DNA of 40,053 bases from Clostridia bacterium. Lineage in GTDB: Bacteria > Bacillota > Clostridia > Oscillospirales > CAG-272. A program made the translations under genes and the position numbers. The stretch spans positions 1 through 40,053 of the forward strand of contig JAFWXZ010000042.1 in the NCBI GenBank assembly GCA_017522795.1, read 5' to 3'. Under the pieces are notes generated by a model. It had not been told where the DNA came from, ran no database searches, and saw nothing but the letters and a program-made list of their open reading frames with translations. Each line of letters opens with the position of its first letter. Within the stretch, counting starts at the first letter, position 1. Shown in pieces: positions 33,363 to 40,053 of this stretch.

Positions 33363-34748
33363 TTATCTACCTCCTACGGTGATTTTAGACACGCGGATAA
33401 GGGGCTGACCTACGTCGGTGGGAACGCTGCCCGAGGAGCTTCCGCACATACCCTGTCCCGTGGCAAGATTCTGACCTACCATATCGATATCCTGAAGGAT
33501 ATCCGAGCCTGTGCCGATAAGAGATGCGCCGCGAACCGCCTCGCAGATCTTTCCGTTTCTCACGATATATCCCTCGTTTACGGCAAAGTTAAAGGCTCCT
33601 GTCAGGGGATTTACCGAGCCGCCGCCCATAGATTTTGCATAAAGGCCGTACTCGATGGATGCAATGATATCCTCGTTTTTATCGGGGCCGTTGTCGATAA
33701 AGGTATTTGTCATTCTGGAGGTAGGCTCGTAGGTGTAGCTCTGACGGCGGCTATTGCCCGTCATAGGCATGCCCATACGGCGAGAGCCGAGACGGTCTAC
33801 CATATAGGATTTGAGCACACCGTTCTCGATAAGCACGTTGCGCTGAGTAGGATTACCCTCGTCGTCGATGTTGACAGAGCCCCATGCGTTAGGAATCGTT
33901 CCATCATCAATGGCAGTCACCTTTTCGTTCGCTATCTTCTGTCCCAGCTTGCCGCACATCTGTGAGCGGCCCGTGCCAACCGAGGTTGCCTCGAGCGAAT
34001 GTCCGCACGCCTCGTGGAAGATAACGCCGCCAAATCCGCTCTCAATAGCTACGGGCATCTGTCCTGCGGGACAGTAATCTGCCTCAAGGTTCGTGATAGC
34101 CTGTGCGGCGGCGGTTCTGCCGATCTTCTCGGGCCCAAACATCTCGAATACCTCAAGTCCCATACCGCGTCCGGGGGAGCAGGAGCCGTTCTGATTCTCG
34201 CCGCCCGAGGATGCGACTGCGCTGACTGCCATTCTTGTACGGATATGGCGGTCGGTCTTGAGAAGTCCCTCGGTATTTGCTACAAGTATAGTATGATCAA
34301 CGGTGATAAGATTTCCTACCGACTGAACTATGCGCTTGTCGTATGCTCTTGCAGAATCGGTAGCAAGGCGAAGAAGATCGCACTTTACCTTATTTTCAGC
34401 TTCTGCGGGATTTATTTTTACAGGGTGAATATCCTTAACGGCGGTAGGCTTCAGAACTATATTCATCTCTGCCCTGCCCTCGCCCATAGCCTCGGCTACG
34501 CTTTTGGCGCATTTAATAAGTCCCTCTCTTGAAATATCGGATGTGGAGCCGTATACGGTTTTCGTACCGAGAAAGGCGCGAATACCTACGCCCGAGACGG
34601 TGTTATCCGCAATGGCGTCGATTCGTCCACTGAGGAGAGTGATAGTTCCGTTTCTGGTAAGCTCCCAATAAATCTCGGCAAAATCTGCGCCCGTTGAGGT
34701 GGCGATACCGAGAATTTCTTCAATGAGTCTTGTGTTATTGATATCCAT
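33363..34748 (-). CDS. tldD: TldD family metalloprotease, catalytic subunit
   Basis: The 461-residue protein carries the zinc-binding HEACGH motif (H245, E246, H250) in GFGGVIFHEACGHSLEA. The N-terminal half has the family pattern DFAEIYWELTRNGTITLLSGRID and VGIRAFLGTKTVYGSTSD; the C-terminal half has SYTYEPTSRMTNTFID and GMCGSSSGSVPT. It forms the active site that cleaves inside an enclosed dimer with PmbA. Its natural substrate here is unknown, and no bacteriocin-like gene is visible near it. AAGGAG precedes the ATG. tldD and pmbA form a two-gene operon. Confidence 0.96.
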   Translation of the reverse strand: MDINNTRLIEEILGIATSTGADFAEIYWELTRNGTITLLSGRIDAIADNTVSGVGIRAFLGTKTVYGSTSDISREGLIKCAKSVAEAMGEGRAEMNIVLKPTAVKDIHPVKINPAEAENKVKCDLLRLATDSARAYDKRIVQSVGNLITVDHTILVANTEGLLKTDRHIRTRMAVSAVASSGGENQNGSCSPGRGMGLEVFEMFGPEKIGRTAAAQAITNLEADYCPAGQMPVAIESGFGGVIFHEACGHSLEATSVGTGRSQMCGKLGQKIANEKVTAIDDGTIPNAWGSVNIDDEGNPTQRNVLIENGVLKSYMVDRLGSRRMGMPMTGNSRRQSYTYEPTSRMTNTFIDNGPDKNEDIIASIEYGLYAKSMGGGSVNPLTGAFNFAVNEGYIVRNGKICEAVRGASLIGTGSDILQDIDMVGQNLATGQGMCGSSSGSVPTDVGQPLIRVSKITVGGR

Positions 34749-34798
34749 TTATTTTCTCCTTATAGGGTTTACAAAAATAAATATTTTGCTACGATTAT

Positions 34799-34827
34799 AT
34801 CATATCATAAAAGCCCGCCATATTCAA
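34799..34827 (-). promoter_or_regulatory. tldD-pmbA promoter
   Basis: TTGAAT (34822-34827), 17-base spacer, TATGAT (34799-34804) on the minus strand; a TATAAT follows 5 bases downstream. Confidence 0.6.
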
Positions 34828-34897
34828 TAGAAAAGCCGCATTTTTATGCAATAATAAACATTTGTAGGTATTTTGACTTTTATTTTTGCTAAAATAC

Positions 34898-34926
34898 TTG
34901 ACATTTGGTCAATAAAAGTGTATACT
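34898..34926 (+). promoter_or_regulatory. TetR gene promoter with operator-like palindrome
   Basis: TTGACA (34898-34903), 17-base spacer, TATACT (34921-34926). The -35 box is part of a perfect inverted repeat, TTGAC-ATTTG-GTCAA (34898-34912), so a bound repressor would block the promoter. Autoregulation by the TetR protein is the natural reading. Confidence 0.8.
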
Positions 34927-34957
34927 GAAGAAAAATCTTTTAAGCGAGGAATAAGCT

Positions 34958-35530
34958 ATGGCAAATAAAGAGGATCTCAGAGTAAGAAGAACGAAAAAGG
35001 TGCTGTTCGACGCCTTTACAGAGTTAATGAGCAGCAAGACCTTTGACGAAATTACGATAAACGAGCTATGCGAGGCGGCAGGTGTCAGAAGAGCCACTTT
35101 TTATAAGCATTATGCAGATAAATTTGACTTTCTTACAGCATATACCCACATTTTGCGCGACAATTTTGACAAAAGCGTAGCAAAGGATGGCAGCATTGAG
35201 CTCAGCGCGGAATATTATGTTTCTTATGCTAAGAGGATCATTCATTTCATAAGCGAGAACGCTGCGGCTATTGACAATATTTGCAAGAGCAACCTCTTTC
35301 CTTCCGTGCTGGCAGTGATCTTCGAGCAGAATTACAAGGACACCAGCGAGAGACTTCGCATAAGCGTGGCCTCGGGTATGGTCCTTCCTGCATCGGTTGA
35401 CACCATTGCCGCTATGTGTTCCGGCGGTGTGGCAGCCTGCATTTACGGCTGGCTCAGAGAAGGAAGAAAAACCGATCCCGACCTCGTTGCCGAGCAGGTT
35501 GGCGCGGCTGTGGCAAAGATAATTGGCTAA
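34958..35530 (+). CDS. TetR/AcrR-family transcriptional regulator
   Basis: The 190-residue protein has a helix-turn-helix at about 8-58 (KKVLFDAFTELMSSKTF, ITINELCEAAGVRRATFYKHYADK) and a helical C-terminal domain with a TetR_C-like tail (MCSGGVAACIYGWLREGRKTD). It resembles DhaS/YbiH-type TetR proteins in outline. No transporter or enzyme gene is divergent in the usual way; the flanking genes are tldD and pgsA. It may act elsewhere on the chromosome and on itself. GAGGAATAAGCT precedes the ATG. It is monocistronic and ends at a bidirectional terminator. Confidence 0.92.
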   Translation: MANKEDLRVRRTKKVLFDAFTELMSSKTFDEITINELCEAAGVRRATFYKHYADKFDFLTAYTHILRDNFDKSVAKDGSIELSAEYYVSYAKRIIHFISENAAAIDNICKSNLFPSVLAVIFEQNYKDTSERLRISVASGMVLPASVDTIAAMCSGGVAACIYGWLREGRKTDPDLVAEQVGAAVAKIIG

Positions 35531-35531
35531 T

Positions 35532-35559
35532 AAAAAAGCGGTCAAACGACCGCTTTTTT
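35532..35559. terminator. Bidirectional terminator
   Basis: AAAAAAGCGGTC pairs perfectly with GACCGCTTTTTT around AAAC, with T runs on both strands. It ends the TetR gene and the DUF5685-to-pgsA operon. Confidence 0.92.
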
Positions 35560-35562
35560 ATT

Positions 35563-36189
35563 TTATTTATTTGAATCGATATAAGGGAGATATGCCTTGA
35601 GATAATCAAGTCCCGAGAAGAGGGTTGTGAACGCCATAACTGCCATAAATACGTAGGAAAGTATGTGATTATCGCAGACGAAGGACACGATCTCGTGCTT
35701 GATCAGCATAGGAAATACGGGCTCGACTATGATGGCAACCGTGCCAACCATCTGGGAAACGGTCTTGATCTTGCCGAGGATGCTTGCCGCAACGACAATA
35801 CCGCTCTTGCCCGCAACAACAAGGCGAAGGCTTGTGACACCAAGCTCGCGAAGGAGAATGATAAGCACTACCCATACGAAAACAATGGCGAGAGTCGTCT
35901 GATTTCGCAGGAGCATCCATACGAGAATGGCGATCATAGAGGAAAGCACCATAAATTTGTCCGCAAGGGGATCGATAAACTTGCCGAAATCGGTGACGAG
36001 ATTATACTTTCTTGCGATCTTGCCGTCAAGCATATCGGTAAGTCCCGTGATTATATAGACGAGCGCGGGAACGATAAATCCCCATATGCCCATATCCCTC
36101 ATAAATAAGAGTGTCGCCACGAAGGCGGGTACTAACAGGCATCTGATAATTGACAGAGTGTTAGGAATATTCATCGAAGTTTTTTTCAT
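35563..36189 (-). CDS. pgsA: CDP-diacylglycerol--glycerol-3-phosphate 3-phosphatidyltransferase
   Basis: This membrane enzyme makes phosphatidylglycerophosphate, the first committed step to phosphatidylglycerol and cardiolipin. The 208 residues contain the CDP-alcohol phosphotransferase signature, here D52-D55-G56, A59-R60, G69, D73 and D77 (LDGKIARKYNLVTDFGKFID). About five or six TM helices follow. I chose ATG 36189: GGAGG lies 9 bases upstream, within the end of rimO, and the start is 4 bases after the rimO stop. The longer frame would overlap rimO. It is the last gene of the five-gene operon. Confidence 0.95.
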   Translation of the reverse strand: MKKTSMNIPNTLSIIRCLLVPAFVATLLFMRDMGIWGFIVPALVYIITGLTDMLDGKIARKYNLVTDFGKFIDPLADKFMVLSSMIAILVWMLLRNQTTLAIVFVWVVLIILLRELGVTSLRLVVAGKSGIVVAASILGKIKTVSQMVGTVAIIVEPVFPMLIKHEIVSFVCDNHILSYVFMAVMAFTTLFSGLDYLKAYLPYIDSNK

Positions 36190-36193
36190 AGTC

Positions 36194-37522
36194 TTATACC
36201 TCCATAGCCTCGCCAACCAGGTCATAGTCCATAGCCTCGAGTATTTTAACCTCTACGAACTGACCTGGAACAAGCTTACTTGCTGATTTGAAATAAACTC
36301 TGCCGTCAACGTCTGGCGCGTCGGCAAAGGAACGTCCGTGATAGACCTCGGCAATGCGATCGTAGCCCTCACAGAGAACGGTGAGAACCGAGCCGATGCG
36401 CTCGGCAGTCTTTTCCTCCGCAACGGTGAGCTGAGTCTGCATAAGGATATCGTATCTGTCCTGCTTTATCTGCTCGTCGATCTGATCCTCCATCTCAGCA
36501 GCCTCCGTTCCCTCCTCGGGAGAGAAGGTGAACGCGCCGAAGCGGTCGAAGCGAGTTTCCTTTACGAACTCGCAAAGCTCTGTGAAATCCTCGTCGGTCT
36601 CACCGGGGAAGCCGACCATAGCAGTGGTTCGTAGAATAATATCGGGCACGCGCTCTCGCAGGCGATCGATAGCCTCGATAATTAGCTGCTTTCCGCCGTG
36701 ACGGTTCATCCTTTTCAGTACGCTGTCGGAGATGTGCTGAACGGGAATGTCCATATATTTAAGAAGTCTGTCGTTGGTGCGAAGCTCCTCAACAAGCTCG
36801 TCGGTTATCTTATCGGGATAGCAATACAGAAGTCTGATCCAAGGAATATTCGTTTCCTCGGTGATCGCGCGCACAAGGCGGGCAAGGCTGTATTCTCCGT
36901 ATATGTCAAGTCCGTATCTGGTGGTATCCTGGGCTATGAGATTGATCTCCTTTACGCCCATAGCCTCAAGGTCTCTCGCCTCAGCAACGATGTCCTCTAT
37001 CTTACGGCTTCTGTGTCTGCCGCGGATAAGGGGGATAGCGCAATAGGTGCAGAGGTTGTCGCAACCCTCGGAAACCTTTATGTATGCCGTATGAGGTCCT
37101 GTGGTGATGATTCTGTCACCGCCAAGCGAGGAGGTCTCCTTGTCGTTGAACGAGGTGTATTTCTCTCCTCGCATTACCGCCTCGCACGCCTCGGCGATCT
37201 TGTCAAGACTGCCAATACCGACGAGGGCGTCTATCTCGGGCATCTCGTTCATAACCTCCTCGCGATAGCGCTCTACGAGGCAGCCCGTGGCGATTATGTG
37301 GCGGCATTTGCCCCACTCCTTGAGAGAGGCGGCATCGAGGATATTTTCTATTGCCTCCTGCTTTGCGCTTTCGATAAATCCGCAGGTGTTGATAACGATG
37401 ATCTCCGCCTCCTCCTCGTTGGGAGTGATCTCAAATCCGGCAGTATGAAGATTGTGAAGCATTACCTCGGTGTCCACAAGATTCTTGCAACAACCGAGGG
37501 AAATAAATCCAACTTTTGTCAT
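36194..37522 (-). CDS. rimO: Ribosomal protein uS12 methylthiotransferase RimO
   Basis: This radical SAM enzyme methylthiolates an aspartate of ribosomal protein S12. The 442 residues show three parts: the N-terminal UPF0004 domain with cluster cysteines C11 (SLGCCKNLVD), C47 (NTCGFI) and C81 (ATGCL); the radical SAM core with C154, C158 and C161 (GCDNLCTYC); and a C-terminal TRAM domain (about 375-442). SLGCxKNLVDTE and IPVQHISD favour RimO over MiaB. I chose ATG 37522, where the conserved family start (MTKVGFISLG) lies; the longer frame runs into the upstream gene. The ribosome site is weak (ATGGTAG), so translation may depend on coupling. Confidence 0.95.
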   Translation of the reverse strand: MTKVGFISLGCCKNLVDTEVMLHNLHTAGFEITPNEEEAEIIVINTCGFIESAKQEAIENILDAASLKEWGKCRHIIATGCLVERYREEVMNEMPEIDALVGIGSLDKIAEACEAVMRGEKYTSFNDKETSSLGGDRIITTGPHTAYIKVSEGCDNLCTYCAIPLIRGRHRSRKIEDIVAEARDLEAMGVKEINLIAQDTTRYGLDIYGEYSLARLVRAITEETNIPWIRLLYCYPDKITDELVEELRTNDRLLKYMDIPVQHISDSVLKRMNRHGGKQLIIEAIDRLRERVPDIILRTTAMVGFPGETDEDFTELCEFVKETRFDRFGAFTFSPEEGTEAAEMEDQIDEQIKQDRYDILMQTQLTVAEEKTAERIGSVLTVLCEGYDRIAEVYHGRSFADAPDVDGRVYFKSASKLVPGQFVEVKILEAMDYDLVGEAMEV

Positions 37523-37553
37523 AATTTGACTACCATTCTTTACATTTAGTGAA

Positions 37554-38078
37554 TTATTTAAGTAATTTGCTGATTCGCGGTCTGAGCTTAGCAAAATAAA
37601 ATCTGACCATGACGGTGATAAACAAATCGAACATCACAAACGCTACGTTCATCAGCACGTAGGTGATTATTATGAGAATTTGTCCCTCATCCTCAAAGAA
37701 AGGAATACCGAGAAGCTTCTCACATATGAGGAAAAGTCCCCATACAACCGCGTTGATATAGACCAGCTTTACGATAAGCCAGGACCACCTCGGCAGGCGT
37801 TCAATATACGCCTTAATAAGCGGATAGATACCGAAAACGAGCAGGTATTCCGCCCAAATAATGCTACCGGGATAAAGGAGCGCTGTGGCAAGGCTGGTGC
37901 ATATCCAAACAAGCCAGGGGTAATAGCCGCCGATCTCAAGATAGATAAACACCACAAGCATAGAGGCTATGGAACAGACGCTAAGGTCAAGGACGTCGAT
38001 TACCGCGCCAATGATCATAAACACGGTGCCGAGGGCAACCGTCATAGCCGACAGAGTGATCTTTTTAGTCTGACTCAT
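37554..38078 (-). CDS. Integral membrane protein of unknown function (ECF S-component-like outline)
   Basis: The 174-residue product is strongly hydrophobic with about five or six TM helices. The start MSQTKKITLSAMTVALGTVFMIIG and overall size resemble substrate-binding S components of ECF vitamin transporters, but I see no diagnostic substrate motif, so I treat it as unknown. ATG 38078 overlaps the stop codon of the J-domain gene (ATGA) and has no separate ribosome site, so translation is coupled to that gene. A 31-base gap separates it from rimO. The coupling argues that it works with the J-domain protein or is needed in equal amounts. Confidence 0.82.
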   Translation of the reverse strand: MSQTKKITLSAMTVALGTVFMIIGAVIDVLDLSVCSIASMLVVFIYLEIGGYYPWLVWICTSLATALLYPGSIIWAEYLLVFGIYPLIKAYIERLPRWSWLIVKLVYINAVVWGLFLICEKLLGIPFFEDEGQILIIITYVLMNVAFVMFDLFITVMVRFYFAKLRPRISKLLK

Positions 38079-38716
38079 ATGCAACGGATAAGGTCGCCGC
38101 CAAGGCACTCGCAAAGGCAGTCAAGGCAAATAAGGTTCATACAGCAATCACAGGCATCGTCCGACGAGGAGCGCCTTCTGTAGCCCGTGCCACCGTAATA
38201 GGTACTGCCGTAGCCGCGGGCGCCTGTGTTGAACATCTCCTTTGCCTTCTGGTATTCAATATTGCCGGGCTCCATACTGCAAGCCATCTCAAGCTCACGC
38301 ATAGCATCGTTTACGTTTCCGCGGTGCATAAGCAGAACGCTGTTAAGGTAATGCCACTCTGCGGTGCGGTCACTGATGGGAATTTCTGCAATGCGACGCT
38401 CTGCCTCGTGAAATCTTTTTGCATTTATAAGTCTTCTGATCTCGGCATACACACCGGTGGAGCTGCCCGTTCCGCTGTAGCTCTGGTAGTATGTACCATT
38501 GCCCTTATAAGCCGAGCCGCCTGCCGAGCGCATGCGCTGGATCTCGTCGTACGCCGCGTTTATCTCCTGCATCTTTTCGTTAGCGAGATCCTTTAAGGGA
38601 TTATCGTCGCCGTAGTTATCGGGATGATATTTCCTCGCCAATGCTCTGTATGCGTTTTTTATTTCCTCATCTGTGGCGTCACTTGAAACGCCGAGAACTG
38701 AATAGGGATCTTTCAA
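38075..38716 (-). CDS. J-domain protein with Cys-rich C-terminus
   Basis: The 213-residue protein starts with a J domain (1-62; DPYSVLGVSSDATDEEIKNAYRALARKYHPDNYG) whose HPD motif is at 31-33, so it should stimulate a DnaK-type ATPase. A Gly/Ser/Tyr linker follows, then a TPR-like helical part (about 90-160: RRLINAKRFHEAERRIAEI, MRELEMACSMEPGN). The last 30 residues are a cysteine cluster (DDACDCCMNLICLDCLCEC) of the kind that binds metal or is lipid-modified or membrane-associated. It lacks the DnaJ zinc-finger and C-terminal domains. The start is TTG (38716), 8 bases after AAAGGAG, overlapping the upstream stop as TTGA. This type often follows DUF5685 in Clostridia. Confidence 0.88.
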   Translation of the reverse strand: MKDPYSVLGVSSDATDEEIKNAYRALARKYHPDNYGDDNPLKDLANEKMQEINAAYDEIQRMRSAGGSAYKGNGTYYQSYSGTGSSTGVYAEIRRLINAKRFHEAERRIAEIPISDRTAEWHYLNSVLLMHRGNVNDAMRELEMACSMEPGNIEYQKAKEMFNTGARGYGSTYYGGTGYRRRSSSDDACDCCMNLICLDCLCECLGGDLIRCI

Positions 38717-39597
38717 TGAAGCTTCTCCTTTCGGATTTTTTCGTCCGTCTCTTTCCCGTCAAGAAATTCTATGCGCTTGACAAGTCCGAGATATATGATA
38801 TTGTTAATAATATTTTCAATAGTGGCTCTTGTGCCGAAGGGTAGCAGATTTACTGCCGCCTCGATTTTCTTACATTCGAGGAGCAGGCCTGTTTTTATGC
38901 TCTGCTTATTTTCACTTGTCAGTGGCACGCCGCCGTAAAGAAGAACGTAGGGGTTATAGCTGCCGCTTTCAACGTCCCCGTCATAATCCTCGGCGGCATC
39001 GGCAGCGTAAATGAACCTGCCGAGATGACAGCCGACCTCGTAGGGTACAAGTCTGTCGGTGTCAGGCAGACCGTAGGCGAATATCTCACCGAGCAGCTCG
39101 CCAAAAAGACCTGCGGGCGCATCAACGCTCTCGCATTTTTCTTTCTCAAGGGCGGTTATTCTGTCAAGGCGGTCTGCAACGATCCTCTCAAGATCATTAA
39201 GGGTTGCCTTGCTGTTCGCCGCGCTGACTATGGGGCGGACTGCGGTGACACCCAACTTTTTCAGTCCGCGCTCGTCGCTGATATCATCCTTTATTTTATA
39301 ATAGGTAAGAACCGCAAAGGCGCGGGCGGTGTATTCAAGGGCAGAATTTTCCTTCAGCATAGGGCGTTTTTTCGTCGGGTGGGCAATACATCTTCTCTGC
39401 TCGGCGGCAAAATCACCGTCGGGTATGTAAAGCATTCTGACGAGAGCCAAAAATACGCTGTCATAGGAGAGAGTGACGTTCGACAGGGCGCCCGTATGCC
39501 TTTTCATAGCGCGGCAAATGCCACAGTAGGTCGCCTTATAAAACTCGTGCTCGCGCACCAGCATTTCGCTGACAACCGGCTTGACGTAACCGAACAT
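38713..39597 (-). CDS. DUF5685 family protein
   Basis: The 294-residue product is predominantly helical and cytosolic. The start is characteristic of the family: MFGYVKPVVSEMLVREHEFYKATYCGICRAM, then LSYDSVFLALVRM. CxxC (C25, C28) and later cysteines and histidines (RCIAHP, YEVGCHLGRFIYAADAAEDYDGD) could bind metal, and the DxxxDxDGD-like acid cluster is notable. The function is unknown to me. GGAGGG lies 4 bases before the ATG. It is first in the operon with the J-domain gene (4-base overlap), the membrane protein, rimO and pgsA, which suggests a chaperone-assisted membrane-linked process. Confidence 0.88.
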   Translation of the reverse strand: MFGYVKPVVSEMLVREHEFYKATYCGICRAMKRHTGALSNVTLSYDSVFLALVRMLYIPDGDFAAEQRRCIAHPTKKRPMLKENSALEYTARAFAVLTYYKIKDDISDERGLKKLGVTAVRPIVSAANSKATLNDLERIVADRLDRITALEKEKCESVDAPAGLFGELLGEIFAYGLPDTDRLVPYEVGCHLGRFIYAADAAEDYDGDVESGSYNPYVLLYGGVPLTSENKQSIKTGLLLECKKIEAAVNLLPFGTRATIENIINNIIYLGLVKRIEFLDGKETDEKIRKEKLH

Positions 39598-39651
39598 AGC
39601 TCCCTCCGTAAACTTAGCGCAAAACTCGCGCGTACATATTTCTTCAATTTT

Positions 39652-39660
39652 ATTATAGCA
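39652..39660 (-). promoter_or_regulatory. Promoter of the DUF5685-to-pgsA operon (extended -10)
   Basis: TATAAT (39652-39657) is preceded by TG plus one base on the minus strand, an extended -10. The nearest -35-like element, TTAACA, is 19 bases upstream. Confidence 0.65.
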
Positions 39661-39772
39661 TATTTTTCCCGTCTTTTGTTAAGTTTTGAAAAATTTTTAT
39701 GGAATTTTTTTAAAATAATTATTATATATCGAAAATCCGGCCGAAAAATCCCAACTCTTTTTCAAAAAAGTC

Positions 39773-39801
39773 TTGACAAACGAGGATAAAGTTGTTATAA
39801 T
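39773..39801 (+). promoter_or_regulatory. tRNA-Ser promoter
   Basis: Consensus TTGACA (39773-39778), 17-base spacer, TATAAT (39796-39801), 30 bases before the tRNA 5' end. Confidence 0.9.
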
Positions 39802-39831
39802 GTTATGGCAAGTTAATAAAAGACTTCACAC

Positions 39832-39921
39832 GGAGATGTACTCAAGTGGTGAAGAGGCGCCCCTGCTAAGGGTGTAGGTCGAGCAATCGGCGCAAGAGTT
39901 CAAATCTCTTCATCTCCGCCA
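39832..39921 (+). tRNA. tRNA-Ser (anticodon GCU)
   Basis: This 90-base class II tRNA decodes AGC and AGU. Acceptor stem GGAGATG (39832-39838) pairs with CATCTCC (39911-39917); the discriminator is G39918 and CCA (39919-39921) is encoded. The anticodon loop CTGCTAA holds GCT between stems CGCCC and GGGTG. A long variable arm (TAGGTCGAGCAATCGGCG region), diagnostic of serine tRNA, precedes the T arm with GTTCAAATC. It has its own promoter and terminator, so it is transcribed alone. Confidence 0.96.
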
Positions 39922-39930
39922 AAAGGAAAT

Positions 39931-39969
39931 AAAACGAACTTTGAGAAATCGGAGTTCGTTTTGTTTTTT
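39931..39969 (+). terminator. Terminator after tRNA-Ser
   Basis: AAAACGAACT (39931-39940) pairs with AGTTCGTTTT (39953-39962), followed by GTTTTTT. Confidence 0.87.
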
Positions 39970-40014
39970 AATACGGAGTATTTCGGCATCACAATTCACC
40001 TAAAATAATCAAAT

Positions 40015-40052
40015 AGCCCGTAGCTTCTTTACAAGGAGCTATGGGCTTTTTT
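40015..40052 (+). terminator. Second terminator-like hairpin at the right edge
   Basis: AGCCCGTAGCT (40015-40025) pairs with AGCTATGGGCT (40037-40047, one G-T pair), followed by TTTTT. It lies about 50 bases after the tRNA terminator with no gene between. It could end a transcript entering from the right on the other strand or be a back-up terminator. Confidence 0.75.
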
Positions 40053-40053
40053 C

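Noticed and set aside
39832-40053. tRNA-Ser as an integration (att) site of a mobile element
   Set aside because: No integrase gene and no repeated tRNA 3' end are visible within the window; sequence to the right would be needed.

Overview
The window looks like a chromosomal segment of a Gram-positive anaerobe of the Clostridia (Bacillota), most likely an uncultured gut or rumen lineage. This rests on gene content: SpoVG, a Clostridium-type glutamate dehydrogenase, DUF5685 plus a J-domain protein beside rimO-pgsA, TIGR01212 radical SAM and a DNA-entry-nuclease lipoprotein. Strong AGGAGG ribosome sites, TTGACA-17-TATAAT promoters and intrinsic terminators agree. The species is inference. Genes are tightly packed, with no intergenic stretch over 300 bases. 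I see no insertion sequence, prophage, CRISPR array or rRNA. One tRNA gene lies at the right edge.

Layout. 1-3358 (minus) is the 5' part of a large secreted starch-binding-type surface protein that runs off the left edge and consists there of tandem cysteine-rich repeats. 3647-5818 (minus) holds a HAD phosphatase and gdhA. 5947-9318 holds a polysaccharide flippase, two small unknown genes and a YtqA/YhcC-like radical SAM gene. 9363-16898 is a distinctive cassette: a TetR regulator divergent from an RND/MMPL exporter that is followed after one base by a 1435-residue GLUG/coiled-coil surface protein. 16946-18307 is a GH39-like protein that lacks the acid/base glutamate. 18496-20481 is a nuclease lipoprotein and a methyltransferase-like protein, followed by a two-component system (20597-22478) and a cysteine desulfidase-family gene.

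23942-27379 (minus) carries murC, DUF523 and mgtE. mgtE is preceded by a 26-codon leader reading frame and two mutually exclusive RNA stems, one of which pairs with the mgtE Shine-Dalgarno sequence. This is the most striking regulatory signal in the window. 27605-34748 holds spoVG, a protein with about 20 glutamine-registered heptads, tpiA, pgk (separated by a large cruciform-like repeat) and the tldD-pmbA peptidase pair. 34958-39597 holds a lone TetR and a translationally coupled minus-strand operon: DUF5685, J-domain protein, small membrane protein, rimO, pgsA. tRNA-Ser(GCU) with its own promoter and terminator closes the window.

Functional themes are carbohydrate binding at the cell surface, envelope building and export (flippase, MurC, PgsA, MMPL cassette), amino-acid nitrogen and sulfur metabolism (GDH, cysteine desulfidase), lower glycolysis and magnesium import. 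The best candidates for something undescribed are the mgtE leader switch, the MMPL-GLUG/coiled-coil cassette and the glutamine-heptad protein.
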